Source of the DNA: Myrica gale
Lineage: Eukaryota > Streptophyta > Magnoliopsida > Fagales > Myricaceae
Length of the DNA stretch: 64,000 nucleotides
Assembly: GCA_963930655.1 (NCBI GenBank)
Contig: OZ005609.1
Span: forward strand, 13,312,501 to 13,376,500
Direction: 5' to 3'
In this document: positions 10,736 through 22,854 of the stretch, in pieces
Numbering within the stretch: the stretch's first letter is position 1
Layout of the letters: every line of letters starts with the position of its first letter
Notes under the pieces: model-generated
The model's input: only the letters and a program-made list of their open reading frames with translations
Told to the model about the DNA's origin: nothing
Database searches by the model: none
Made by a program: the position numbers and the translations under genes

Positions 10736-13000
10736 CCTAAAATTTACCTCTTAGATTAAACTCGTGGAGTAAATAATAGTTTCACATTGATAAATCTCAA
10801 TACAATCTACAATAACTCAAATTAAAAAAAAAAATCTAACTTAAAACTTTGACAACACCCAAAACAAAATCCGCTTTTTCAGGAATTTTCATATATTTCT
10901 AACAATTTTTTCATCATGTTTTAGAATGCTAAGAAACAATCCATTAATTCTCGGTATTGAGCCCTCGCTCTCACAGCTATAGAAGTGACGTGGATCACCC
11001 ATCTTCTTCGTGATATTCGCCTTTCCCACTTGTCACTGGTGCAGCCCCTATTTTATGATAATCACGGTGTTATCTTTACGACTTTCGAGTCCAGTAAAAC
11101 CATGAAGAAAAACGTCAAACCATGCTAACTTCCTCCCTTCCATCTGACCATAATCCCCTCGGCGATCGGGATCCCTTCCTCCCGCGGCACGCTTTGCGGG
11201 AGAATATTTGGGGAATTGAGATTTTAGGAAGGTGGCCCAAAAACGTCGAGTACACGGCCCAACGCGCAAGATCATGCGCCATCGAGGGGAGGCAGGTTGT
11301 AAACTTGTAGAAGTTTCTAAGCTTTCCCCGGTAATCGGTAATTATTCTTCAGCGGTGGAGGGCGTCAATTCCAAGCACGAGTTTTTGTTGTTAAAATTTT
11401 AAAGTGATAGAATTAATTAAAAAAAAGTAAAAATAGATAATTTTAATAAATTTTTATATTTTGATTTGTTAAAGTTGATGAAAAATCGAAGAGGAATAAT
11501 TTTATTTAATTATTTAATTATAATTAAAATTTAAAAATAAAGGCTGAGGCGATTGATGTTTCCACTTACTATGTAAAACCTCACGAATCCAACCAAATCT
11601 GTATAAAACCTCAAAACTATTTAAGGAATGAAATTAAAATACACCTTTCCTCCAACTGCGGCACCCCTAGGGTGGCCAAACCGGGGGTTTCAAACCCTCA
11701 CTCGTGGGCCTGCCTTGGTCAATATAAGTTTTTTATTTGTTCGGATACGAAGATAAACTCCGTGTGACAAGTCCATTCGAATTAGCTAACTTAACAAACA
11801 GATAAGCTTAACACACTTGTTCATAGTTTACGGTCTCCACCAAAATCACTAATCTGTTATCGAGAGTAATCTAACTTGAAACCGTGCGTTTTTATCCACA
11901 CTGTTTCAGATACACCCTTATCGGGTTATGGCTTAATTAATTAAAATTTTCGTACCACCTCGTAAATCTTCCAACAATCATTGTCCTACAACAATGACGC
12001 CCCCATCAGTACTTAAAAAAATTAAGCATATGTTAAAAAATTATAACTTAATAATTTTAAACACTAATGAAAACTGATTATAAAATATTAAAAATAAGTT
12101 ATTATTAATTTAACTCCCAAGCAAAATATCCTAATTATGCTCTAGAGACCAGGGGCATGTTCGGTTTTAAGGTAAAAGCAGGATTCGCATCTCCTAACAC
12201 TTTTTGTTCGGCGAGATTGAGTTTTTTTTTTTTTCCAGATTCTACACTGTAGCTTGGCAGCTTTTACAGTGTTGTCTGTCTCCTGTGTAGCTGGTGCGAT
12301 CATTGCAACGGAACTGCTATCATGCTACTGTAGCTGTACTGTAGCATGTGAGCAATTTTTCGTTTTAGTATTTTAGTATTTTTTAATTATATTTAAATTT
12401 TTTTAAAAAAATTAATAAATTCGAATTTAAAAAATATTAATTTTAAACATCATCATTATTTTTTTACACATCATCAATCTCTACACAAATATCAATACAA
12501 CTTTAACAATAACTAAAAATTCACAAAACTCTTCCCATCCTACCAAATTTTTCAAAACGAAAGTCCTTTTATTTATGAATGTTTTGATATTTTGTATTTG
12601 GTATGGAAATTTTTAAGGAATAAATGTCGACCGTTTAGGACACTACGCCTGTGAATTAAGATAGGATGATGGGAGCGTGACAGAGAAAGCTATGTGACGT
12701 CGGCACGTTCATCACAACTACCTTGATTCTCGTGCCAAACGAACCCGCATAGCCTTCTGTGCCATATAGATATCTTGCTCTTACTACCCCTCGACACGTA
12801 GCAACAAATGTGAGTCCATGTGTCCGTCAGTGGTAGCAAATTGCCACATTATTCCCCATCCTTCTCCTCTGTCAAAATAGGCCCTCACGCTCCTTCCGTG
12901 CTTCACATTGGCCGTTGATCTAATCTCAAACTAATCATCGCAGGCCTGTCAGAATTTAGCCTCGATACTGTCGATTTCACCACGCATTTTACCTCATCAA
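10736..13000. other. Intergenic DNA with one GC-rich island and a worn MITE
   Basis: The bulk is AT-rich. Bases 11048-11335 are markedly richer in G+C and hold an ATG-started minus-strand frame of 75 codons from 11275 that I do not recognise; it could be a leader or first exon, or chance. At 10895-11002 a minus-strand ATG begins MGDPRHFYSCESEGSIPRIN, a possible first exon of the AlkB-type gene. Around 12150-12567 the ends GGCATGTTCGGTTTTAAGG and, read inward, GGACTTTCGTTTTGAAAAA resemble those of a PIF/Harbinger-like MITE. Confidence 0.35.
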
Positions 13001-13009
13001 ACCAATCCA

Positions 13010-13069
13010 TGACGTGCCACGTGGCGACGCCGAGAGCGTTCATAAGATTCGGATCCCGCTATTAAAAGG
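13010..13069 (+). promoter_or_regulatory. Promoter of the SRPP/LDAP gene: G-box and TATA-like box
   Basis: A perfect palindromic G-box, GCCACGTGGC, lies at 13016-13025, directly after TGACGTG at 13010-13016. A TATA-like CTATTAAAAGG is at 13059-13069, about 140 bases before the ATG at 13211, which leaves room for a leader. G-boxes next to ACGT elements are bound by bZIP and bHLH factors and often give abscisic-acid or drought response. That would suit this stress-linked family, but it is inference. Confidence 0.6.
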
Positions 13070-13210
13070 AAATCGTTGCAACGCTCTGTTTTGTCGTCCT
13101 CACTCTTCATTTTACAGGAAGAAATTTCGAATACTCTACTAGTCTCTCTTTCTTCAGTTTTCCAGTTTTCTTTCTAAGAGCGGCCTCAAAGTTTCTGAAG
13201 CAGTTCGAAA

Positions 13211-14301
13211 ATGGCGGATTCTGAACCCCAAGTCCAACAGCCAACAGAGACGGTACGTACATGATCCTTTTCGCCTTTTGGATATCTTGAGACGAGCTAG
13301 GTCTTTGTTTCCGTCGTCTGAAGCCTTTTTTTCTGCTAGCCCACCGTTTGGGTTTCGTATGCTGGCTTTTCCTCTTGACGTTTTCCTCTATAAACAAAGA
13401 GAAAGTGGAATTTGAAAAGGAACTTCTCATCTCCTATTTTATTGATTCAGCTTATATTGTTGCTTGTAAATAAAAGATTTTTTCCCTTTAATTGAAGGTA
13501 CAGGATGCTGAGAATAACCTCAAATATTTGGATTTTGTTCAAGTGGCGGCGATCTATGTAGTTGTCTGCTTCTCGAGCCTCTACGAATACGCCAAGGAGA
13601 ACTCCGGTCCACTTAAACCGGGTGTCCAAACCGTCGAAGGAACTGTCAAAACCGTCGTCGGACCGGTCTACGAGAGGTTCCACGACGTTCCCTTTGAGCT
13701 CCTCAAGTTCGTCGACCGCAAGGTCTGTAATGATCTCACGTTCTTTTAATTTCACACAGTATTTAACCGGCAGGAGGCAGGGTGGGGTGTGTGAATCTTA
13801 TCACGTGCTTTGCAGGTGGACGAGTCTGTGGGCGAGTTGGACAGGCACGTGCCCTCGTTGGTGAAGCAGGCGTCGAGCCAGGCATTGACGGTGGTGCAGA
13901 TGGCGCAAGAGGTGGCGCGAAGCGTGGCTTCGGAGGTGCAGCGCGCCGGCGTCGTGGACGCTGCGAGGAGCATCACGAAGACCGTGTACACCAAGTACGA
14001 GCCGACGGCTAAGGAGCTGTACTCGAGGTACGAGCCGGTGGCTGAGCAGTACGCGGTGTCGGTTTGGCGGTCGCTGAATCGGCTTCCAATGTTTCCCCAA
14101 GTGGCTCAGATCGCGGTCCCCACGGCGTCTTACTGGTCGGACAAGTATAACCAGGCGGTTTGCTATACCGCCGAGAGAGGGTCCTCTGTGGCAACATATC
14201 TGCCATTGATTCCCAAAGAGAAGATCGCTAAGGTTTTTGAGGATGCCGGTAGTGGGCCTTCTATTTCAACCGGCAGTGGACCTGTCGCCGTAGCACAGTG
14301 A
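13211..14301 (+). CDS. LDAP: REF/SRPP-family lipid-droplet-associated protein (LDAP3-like)
   Basis: Three exons join cleanly: 13211-13252 (ACG/GTACGT), 13498-13722 (GAAG/GTACAG; AAG/GTCTGT) and 13816-14301 (TTTGCAG/GTGGAC), all in phase 0, giving 250 residues. The start ATG sits in AAAATGGC. The protein covers the whole REF domain: NNLKYLDFVQVAAIYVVVCF, YAKENSGPLKPGVQTVEGTV, FHDVPFELLKFVDRKVDESV and ASEVQRAGVVD, followed by YEP repeats (TKYEPTAKELYSRYEPVAEQ). Such proteins coat lipid droplets or, in latex plants, rubber particles; in Arabidopsis the LDAPs stabilise droplets in leaves and respond to drought. There is no signal peptide. The C-terminal tail is rich in Gly, Ser and Pro. The third exon is much richer in G+C than its surroundings. 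It is transcribed away from the AlkB-type gene. Confidence 0.93.
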
Positions 14302-14929
14302 CCATCGTCGATTCTGGAATTTAGTTTTATGTTTGGATTGTTACGGTATGCTTTAACAGAGTGAATACTAAAGTCAGGTTGTCGTGTGGTTTTCTTTTGG
14401 GTAGCTTAATTTTGGCGTTGCAGGTTGCTTTTGAGCCACGCCGGTTTGGATTATTCTCGAATTTGGATTCCTTCGTGTTGATTTTGTTCTTTTTTCTGCC
14501 ATCAGAACAACTTTCTTTGCTCTTTTTTTTTTCCTCCCCAAACAACAGAAAACCTTATCTGTTTACAGGAAAACATGGTAACATATTTATGGAAAAAAAA
14601 AACTAAGCTCCATCACATTCTAATATGTTAAGTTCTAATTTGTTGTATTATGTCAGATTATACAATGTGAATTGATAAACAAATATATATATATATATAT
14701 ATAATTTTTATATTTTTATTTAAAAATATTATTTATATTTTATAATTAATTTTTTAAATAATTTATCTTATATTCCGTTAAAACATGATTTAACTGTCAA
14801 ATCAAATAGATAACTGGTAAAAAAAAATGGTGATATGAGAATGCCTTTTTCCGTTTATATTAATATTTTTATTAAAGAAGCTAAGCATTTATCAAAGTAA
14901 ATGGTTTTTGTATTTTAATTAGTAGACTA
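14302..14929. other. 3' flank of the SRPP/LDAP gene with an (AT)n microsatellite
   Basis: The first 300 bases probably hold the 3' UTR. A run of AT dinucleotides lies at about 14681-14702, followed by very AT-rich DNA. No gene is seen. Confidence 0.5.
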
Positions 14930-15395
14930 ATTTTTGAGGGATGACCAAATCTTAAACTGGTTATTTGTCATAAACTAGTTCTTGATGAATCTTTCATGTC
15001 CTGCAGTAGTCATTTCGTCAACTTTGCTGGATCTACTAACAGAATAAATTTCAAATGACTAACGTGAACATTTCACAACCAATTGTAATCAATCACGACT
15101 GATTGACGTTGATTTAAAATCCACGTCAAATTGTCTTCGTTATCTAGATCTAAAACGTCAACTCATAACTCTATATTGGACAGATTTTTTTGTTAAGACA
15201 ACACACCCCAAGTGACGTGGAGCTACGTAACTGTTTTTGATTGGTGGTGATGTGTCTCCGTTAATCATATGAGATTATATTCTATTAAAGGGGTCAATCG
15301 AGTCGACATAATGATCACTCTAAGACACAAAGGATTCCCAATGACTAGTTTAAGACGAAATAAACCTTAGGGACCAATTAGAGACTTGACCATAT
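14930..15395. mobile_element. Non-autonomous element with long inverted repeats
   Basis: About 110 bases at the left (CATAAACTAGTTCTTGATGA, CATTTCGTCAACTTTGCTGG) recur inverted at the right (CTTAAACTAGTCATTGGGAA, ATTATGTCGACTCGATTG). Long termini and no coding frame suggest a MULE-type element. The exact ends and TSD are not clear. It abuts the left remnant of copia A. Confidence 0.55.
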
Positions 15396-15559
15396 CCCAA
15401 GACACCGATTGTGAAGGAAGTCTTGTGTATTTCTTCATTGGCATCCGAAGCTATTTATCATTAAGTTATCAACCAAAGTTGTGGTTTTTCTTAATCATTA
15501 TCAAAAGCTATTTGAGTGAGACTTTCAACTCCAATTAAGTTTTCAATATCTGCTTATAA

Positions 15560-16600
15560 ACAAAATTTAATCCTACAAATTTTGAATTTGTGACTTGATA
15601 TTTCCTGGAAGAATATTAGTCTTGGTATCTCGATTGCTAAAATCTATCTAAATGCTATAATCTTAAAGATTCTATCAAGGAAGAAAATGATACATCAACG
15701 CAAGATCGCATAAAAAATGAATGATTTTCCTTATCAATCATCCTCATAAGGGATTAAAATTGAAGTACCTTATCGAGCAAGATTCTCTTATTCTACAAAA
15801 TAATTTAAAGGTGAGATTTAAGCACCAGAAATGCATATTCCACCAAAAAGTCATTTACAAGTTATGCACCTGAAGTTGTACGTACAACGGTCATTACCTC
15901 GAATATGCTTTTAAAATTTTTTTTGATGAAAATCATATCTCGACTAATTAACTATATGTCATTTCCTAAAGCGAATAATGCATTCCCTAAATTCACGCCC
16001 CTGTCCAAATCAAGTTTTAAGTTACAGAAAAATATGAAAAACGACCAAAATTCCCTTCCAAGATAAAATTATTAAAAATATTAAAATAAAAATGATATTT
16101 TTCTAAAAAATAATATTTTTAAATAAAACTATTGAAACTCTATTTTTTGATAGTTGCGGGTACCGATTTGATTTTTGCTCATACTTACGAGGCTAACTAT
16201 GACTTTACCCCCAAAATAAACCTGTGAAAAATTATGAAGAAAATTGCTTTCGGTGCAGTATAAAGGCATACTGGCCACATACATATTGTACGCCCAAATA
16301 TGTTGCCAAAAAAGTATAAAACTTGGCATCAACGACACTTTGTATTCTTCTAAATCTAGAAGAAATATTTTATATTTTGAAGATATTCGTTGTAATGGTT
16401 ATCATATTTAAACCAATAATGAGGGCAGTGATGAATATCTCTACATCACTTCAATCGTTTTGGCCAGAAACTTGTATTAGAACAATTATCTATTCTCTTA
16501 TGGGTTGTATTTCACAACCATGATGGACATTGAAGCTAATGTATTAATGCCCCATGTTGTGACAACAATAAATATACATGATCGTCAAAGAGTAGAGAAG
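15560..16600 (+). pseudogene. Copia element A, left part: gag to pre-integrase, broken
   Basis: Translated pieces match copia gag and the start of pol in order, with stops and frame changes between them. DSIKEENDTSTQDR (about 15670-15710) is gag. NYEENCFRCSIKAYWPHTY (about 16220-16280) is a damaged zinc knuckle. LYSSKSRRNILYFEDIR and DEYLYITS (16335-16450) are the protease to pre-integrase link. The series stops at 16600 where the LTR of copia B begins, and resumes at 49739 with the WHDRLGHPG-like block. No 5' LTR is recognised to the left. Confidence 0.75.
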
Positions 16601-17104
16601 TGAGAATAAATTCACCAATCACACAAAACACCAAGATTTAAGTACTTAGGCTTTGAAGCCTACGTCTATTGGCAAAAACTCAAGAAGAAATTCACTATAA
16701 GAAAGGTGGAGTACAAAGAGTGATAGCACAACTTTCAAGCCCAAAGCTCCAATACACCCAATTTCCTCACACACAAAAGAGATGAGAATAAAAACAAAGC
16801 CCTCTTCTCTCGTCTCTCTATTGGGTTTTCTTGCTACCTTCACTTCGAAACAACTCTTCACCTTTTAAAGTTGAACGTCGTACATCGCATGCATTTCCAT
16901 AAATGAAAATTCACGCTCTACGGCTACAGGACGACTATATGTGAAAGTAAGAATGAAATCCAACGCATGCCATGCATTTAAAGTTTATAAATGCATGTCT
17001 TTGAATAAAAATTAATCTACGTGAAAAAGTTTCACCTTTTGTCATAACAAGACAAAAAAAAATGTGAGTCTTGACTTTTCAAAATCCAAGCCACACACGT
17101 AACA
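16601..17104 (-). repeat. 3' LTR of copia element B (minus orientation)
   Basis: On the minus strand it runs from TGTTACGTGT to TTTATTCTCA, the TG..CA form of an LTR. It aligns along its whole length with 49219-49738; by eye about one base in ten differs, so the element is old. The purine tract CCTAGGTGGAGATT (17105-17118) lies immediately before it on the minus strand, as expected for the priming site of plus-strand DNA in copia elements. The five bases outside (AGAAG) do not match those beyond the other LTR (CACCA), so no TSD survives. Confidence 0.85.
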
Positions 17105-18285
17105 AATCTCCACCTAGGCTTGGATTTCATCAAGCTCGAAAATTTCTTCAAGTCGTCTCCTCTGAAACCCTGAGGGCCTTCACAAACTGTGAACTCCAAT
17201 TAAGTCCAAGCATTGCTTGAACTTCAGTATTGGAATTGGCTTAGTCAATATATTTGCTGGATTTTTTGTTGTAGCGATTTTCACTATGATCGCACCCTTG
17301 TCATAACTTCTCGAAGAAAATGATATCTGACATCAATGTGTTTGGTCCTCTCAAGACACATTTGATTTTTTGTCAAATGCATTGCGCTCTGGCTATCACA
17401 AAATACTATAGCCACATCTTGATGTAGACCCAAGTCACTAACTAGACCCCTTAACCAAATCACTTCTTTCACTACTTATGTTGCTGCCATGTACTCTGCC
17501 TCTGTAGTCTGAGCAACTGTCAACTGTAATGTTGCTTTCCAACTAATGGCATACCTAGAGAGAGTAAAAATATAACCTGTCAGGAACCTTCTCTTATCCA
17601 AATCACCAGCATAATCTGAATCAACATAACTAATAATATTTGAACTATTACCAGTAATTCTGTCACAAACCAAGCCAACATCCATAGTGCCCTTCAAATA
17701 TCAAAGTATCCATTTCACGGTTTGCCAATGAACTTTATCAGGATTGACCATGTATCGACTGACGACACTAACAACTTGTGAAATATCTGGACGTGTGCAC
17801 ATAATAGCATACATAATGCTCCCAACTGCACTTGAATAAGGAACACGTGACATGAACTGTTCCTCCTCATCATTTTACGGTGACCGTGATGCTAAAAGTT
17901 TGAAATGAACGACAAGTAGAGTATCCATAGATTTAGAATTTTTCATACGAAAGCGTTCAAACACCTTTTCGATGTACTTTTTTCTGTGACAAGTACAACT
18001 TTCGCGCTTTTCTATTTCTGTGAATCTTCATTTCCAAAATCTTCTTTGGGGCACGTAAATCTTTCATTTCAAACTCCTCATTTAACTAAATCTTTAGTTT
18101 GCCGAACTCCGACATGCTTTTAGTAGCAATAAGCATGTCATGAACATACACCAACAAATAAACCAAAGAACCATCTAGTGATTCCAGTGATAGACACAAA
18201 TATCATAGTTACTTCTAGAGTAACCATGACTTACCATAAATGTGTCAAACTGCTTGTACCACAGCCTCGAAGACTTTGCAACCCA
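17105..18285 (-). pseudogene. Copia B: reverse transcriptase C-terminal half and RNase H, broken
   Basis: Reading the minus strand from 18285: LWYKQFDTFMVSHGYSRSNY, then VYVHDMLIATKSMSEFG, where the YVDD active site has become YVHD. Next come RPDISQVVSVVSRYM and the RNase H segments ISYVDSDYAGDLDKR, TTEAEYMAA and VFCDSQSAMHLTKN. Several stops and frame changes make it inactive. The upstream half of the same polymerase is at 31570-32329. The break lies between the LKK and SLYGLK positions and is filled by a MULE. Confidence 0.88.
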
Positions 18286-19369
18286 AACTTTGAGGTAATT
18301 TCTAAGTTGCACTCACTTTTATCAATTTCGTTAGATTAGTATCTCGAAGTTTAACTTTATGTTAATTTCCACCCAGCACCTCAAATTTCTGTTACTTCTC
18401 AAGGCAAGCCAAGAACGTGTCATCCACATGAGAACTTAAAGATCTGACTTCCCGTTTTGTCTTTCATTTAATGAATATATACATTAAACATTTTCCCCCA
18501 CTCGACATAACTGTTTCAGTTGAAGTTGCTGAGCCTTAAATTCTCTTTGACAACAAGCTACAATGCAATCTCATTTCTTCTCCGGTGAGAGCTTGCATGA
18601 TGGCATCACACTGGTAAATGCCGAACCTTTGCTAGCTTATCTTGAATCTGCTTCCCTATTTTATTACTCTCCTTCGTGCATGTGTAGTGGGATTTTTTAG
18701 ATAAGTTTTTATTGCTTCTATTTAACTATGGAAGTTGTGGTTTTGTTGAATTTTACCATCTGTAGAGTTCCCTAAGAGTTTCATATGGTTTCCTCTTTGA
18801 TATGCCTGAGGTAGAAGACTTTGCTGAATTTTAGCATTTGTGGAGTTCCCTATGAGTTCTCCTGTTGAAGTTGTGGTTTTTTAGATCTGTTGTTATTGCT
18901 TCTATTTAAATTTGAAGGTCTTTTTTTTCTGTAGCAGAGTTTTTAATGGATTCAAGACAAGAATCATGTTAGTTTTTCAATTTACATCTTCTTTTTGTTT
19001 CTTGAGCCTATAATGAGTTACAGACAGAGTTCGAAAAGGTCAAATCTTTGATGATTCCATCATACATGATTGAGTTGCGAAAACTTCTGGATAAGTATCC
19101 TACATCTGAACTGAATTCTTTATGAAACAATTAGGAGATTCTATAGAAGAAATACGAGGTTATACTTCTGCTGCAAAACCCTCTTTGTCTCCACAAGTTA
19201 GTTTTTCCCCTTTTTCATTAAACTGTTTTGTTTCAATCTTTCCCAAATGCTTAAAATTCTACCTTTAAGAAATAGAATTAATTTTACTCAGTTTGTAATG
19301 GAGTTGTATCATGTTCATTCAATGATGTACAATCATCACCAAGTACTGGAGGTTTGGCAACGAGTTGGG

Positions 19370-19690
19370 TTGGAGTTTCCTAGAACAACCCTTTTTGTTG
19401 GTGTGGGGTTGATTTATGCTTAAAGGACTACATACACAGATAGAAATTTTGGTAGAAGGTTTTTTAATTGTGTCAACCACAATATAATCAATCGTTTTCT
19501 AGTTCTAGAAATTAGTTTTCACTTTTTGTTTACTGTTCGTTTTTAGATTTTTTTCATATAATGTCAAATTGGAAGATCATGCCAGTTTTTCAGTTGGTTT
19601 GATCTTCCTATGTGTGTTCATGGAAGGAAGGTTTTAAGACTTCTTTGGGAGCGGTATAAGAAGACACATGTGGAGGAAGATGACTCCTTG
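19370..19690 (+). pseudogene. GRF-type zinc-finger gene remnant carried by the MULE
   Basis: FCWCGVDLCLKD, then in the next frame YTDRNFGRRFFNCVNHN, and after an intron-like gap CQFFSWFDLPMCVHGRKVL match the plant GRF zinc-finger pattern: CxCG, (N/P)GRRFxxC, then CxFFxWxDxPxC. The pieces are in different frames, so the gene is broken. It runs opposite to the mudrA pieces of the same element. GRF proteins bind nucleic acid; whether this one served transposition or was captured cargo is unknown. Confidence 0.6.
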
Positions 19691-20539
19691 AAAACAATTT
19701 GACGATGGAACACAATCTGACAAACCGGCTTCGCTTAGAGTTGGCTTCCACAAAATTTAGTCACAATAAAGACTTAAAATTCTACAAGTGACTGTTGTTG
19801 ATCTCGTGGGTGGTAATTGGTATGTTGTTCTGGTTGTTGTTGCCCTCAGTCTATGTCAGAGGAAAGGTAGTGGGTCTTTGCCCAACCTTGACAACATAAC
19901 TGAAAAAATGTTATCTGATTGCAACTGCCACTAGGCCATGCTTTTGTAGTTTGATTTTGAATAGATGTTGTAATTGAGTGACTTATTTTGTATATTCCAG
20001 TTATAGCATTTTGCAGTCAAGGCATTAAGATCTTTGGTTTATTTTCTATGTATTAGTCACCTGTAATGCCTCGAAGGCTTTGGTTTGTAAATATTTGGCA
20101 TTAAGAAAGTTCCTGTGCATTTGGTTTGTAAGATGTCAGTTTGCATATCATGTACATTTGGTTTTAGCCTATTTGGCTTTAAACTTAAATTCAGTCTCGA
20201 AATAAACACAGAAACAAAAAAGCAAATATGAGCCATTCAAAAGTGCAAGATGCACACATCCATAATATGTGATATTCAAAAGTGCAAGATGCACACATGC
20301 ACAATGTTTCTACAAACCAGACCCATTTGAATATAGCTGTCCACAATTGCAAAATTCACCTTATAAAATAGGTCCAAAACCGACATCATTTCACAAAATA
20401 TGACACTGCAACTTACAAATTGATGCCTAACCAGATTACATATCAAGTACAAAAGTAATCTAAACTTATACATGAACTCAAAAAAGCTTATAATCTACAG
20501 AAGCCTTCTTATCATTTCTTGTTAGAAGCATTTCTCTTC

Positions 20540-20980
20540 TTATTCACTTCAACTCTCTTTAAGGCCTAATCAATGGTTGGGACCACCACTCCACTCGAGC
20601 TTCCAGCTTGCTGCTTTTGTGCTGGCATAAAACTAAGGCCAAATTTGGCCCACATGGTATCCGGGGTGGACCACGTTATGGAATCACCTTATCTCTGAGT
20701 CGGTTCTTCATTGGTAGTCAAGTCTACAATAATAGGTTCCTCTTGGCTAGCCCCTGCACTTGAACTTACTGCCCACTTCACCTAACTTCCTTGCAGACCT
20801 TCAATGCACTCTCGATGTAATGGAAGACTTCTGTTGTGATGCAATGTTTCTTCTGACCGTAAGCTTTGATGCACCTCTTGTTGTTGTTGGAATTGGTTGA
20901 GAGGTAGCCCTACTAGCTTGGGGTGATGCATGTACTGGAACTGGTGCCTTACCACCTTACCATACATAGAAACAAATTAA
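20540..20980 (-). pseudogene. Coding-like tail of the MULE transposase gene
   Basis: On the minus strand a stop-terminated frame contains WSTPDTMWAKFGLSFMPAQ and then a Ser/Gly tail; upstream of it is a Gln/Pro/Thr-rich stretch. Low-complexity tails of this kind follow the zinc knuckle of mudrA proteins, and the orientation matches the knuckle at 29460-29520. No defined domain is seen. Confidence 0.4.
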
Positions 20981-22623
20981 AAAAAATAGTTAAGAGGAAT
21001 GGATACTAAGCTAACAAAATAGAGATGCAACCAAAACTGATAAACTTGGATAAAAGTTATATTAATAACTTCCATTGGAATTTCTGTTCCAGCCATTGAG
21101 CATTGAGAACTCGGGAACAACTACAAAAAAATAGATTCATTAAACTGGTATACTTCATCCAAACTTAACTAAAAATGTAGCTCAATGTCATACTTCAACC
21201 ATTCCCAACTTTGTACCTAGTGCAATAGATTCATCCTCAACAAACAGGGCTGCTGCAACCCTCATGTGTCCACGTCTCATCGCTTGTCACACCCCAGACC
21301 CAGCAGGGTCCAACAGTGGACTTTTTCGTTAAACAAAATTTCAAGTAACTCAAAATATATAATTCATTTATTCCAAATAAACTTAAATATATAGTACTCA
21401 CTTTCAAAATCATAAACTTAAATAAAAGTCTCAATAAAACAAAATAAAATAAAAACTTCATTCTCATCTATCCCAGCCCGCATGCCATCTAAGCTCGATC
21501 CTCAGCATGCTCCTCTAAATTATCTGAAAATAGGAATATATTAACGGAGTGAGTTCGACAACTCAGTAAGCGGAGAATAAAAATATTAATAATAATCTTT
21601 TAAAATAAATCTCCAATTGATTTTTCAGTAGTTCAGAAATTTCCCTTAGGCAATATCAGTAAGCCATATTTACCCTATGGCAGGGTTGTGTCATCACTCC
21701 GAAGAATAGATGCACCAGTAATCAGTAATCAGTAATCAATGAGTTGGTACCAACAGAGACAGTAATAACAGTAATCAGTAATATATATTGCCACCGGGAT
21801 TTCAAACATAAAACAGTAATTAACAACATAAAATCATATTTCAGTATAAACCAGTAATTGAATAACAGTGAATCCAAAAAATTCAAAACAGACTTCAGTA
21901 TAATTTTCAAACCCGTCATTTCATATAATCGAGGAAAAATCTATCGTTACCCCGCTTACCTGACTCGCTTGAAAATTAGATATTCCCGCTATTAGCACAA
22001 CCTAACAGTAATCCGGAAAAATAATTAGGGATCAAAATGATGTTTGAAACCTGAATTTCACAATGTATAATTCGTTCAACTATTTGAAACGAATTACACA
22101 CGTGATCGGAGTAGAAAAAGAACAGAGCATACCGTCGCCGAAAAACTTCAAAAATTCGCAGCAAAGATTGAGAGAGAGACAGAGAAAAATTTCTCAAAAA
22201 TGATGTATGAGGTCAGATTTGAGAGGTGTGCTCAACCTCTGAACGAGCTCCCCCTTTTATAGGTGAGGAGAACCAAGATTTGGCCGAAAATTGCATTGAA
22301 TCTCGGTTGAAACTTATGGCTTTTCAAAATCCATCATTAAACACAATAAATCATTTTATTTATGAAGAATCTTCGATCAAAGGAGTTGAATAGGCTTCGA
22401 AATCTAGACAAAAAGAGGTGTAACGGGTGAGAAAATGAAGAGAGAGAGAGTGATTTATGAGAGAGAAACAACTGGTCGGCGAAAAGCCATGTAACAGCTG
22501 TGGAATTCGAAAAATTAGGGTTGAGGAAGAAGATGAATCAAAACGCAACGTTTTACTAAAAAATCAAACCGGGCGAAAAGAAGTTTAAGTAGTTTAAAAG
22601 TTCATTAAAACTTAACAACACAG

Positions 22624-22693
22624 CAGGCGCCTCAGTGGTCCGCGCGCCTCTCTCCTTTCCCAAGCGCCCCAGTTCGAATCCTCGCGCTGCCTC
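22624..22693 (+). promoter_or_regulatory. tRNA-like module 1 in the LTR, antisense to the element
   Basis: GCCTCAGTGG (22629-22638) resembles a Pol III box A and GTTCGAATCC (22672-22681) is a perfect box B, about 43 bases apart as in a tRNA gene. The same module is in the 5' LTR at about 29230-29299 with its box B intact. It may be an old tRNA or SINE remnant fixed in the LTR. Confidence 0.5.
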
Positions 22694-22757
22694 TTTTCTC
22701 ATTTAAACGTCTAAACATAATAAATATAATGCGCGTCCTATTAAAACATGAAAACGT

Positions 22758-22822
22758 TTGCAGCTCAGTGGTTTCCCTTTGTTTACCACGAGCCCAGGAG
22801 TTCGAATCCTGCCATGCCCCTT
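22758..22822 (+). promoter_or_regulatory. tRNA-like module 2 in the LTR, antisense to the element
   Basis: AGCTCAGTGG (22762-22771, box A-like) precedes GTTCGAATCC (22800-22809, box B). In the 5' LTR copy the box B has become GTTTGAATCC (29406-29415). Confidence 0.5.
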
Positions 22823-22854
22823 TTTATTTAAAACGGGTTTTCACATCCTCCCCC

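Larger units (their letters stand above)
21285..22845 (-). repeat. 3' LTR of the Tekay-type element
   Basis: The minus strand reads from TGTGAAAACCCG to GGGTGTGACA. The only clear differences from the 5' LTR are a 7-base gap near 22375, a 2-base GA-repeat change near 22445, and a handful of single bases. Confidence 0.95.

Noticed and set aside
13562..14206. Several overlapping frames on both strands in the SRPP/LDAP exons
   Set aside because: They arise because the exons are GC-rich; only one spliced frame matches the REF domain.
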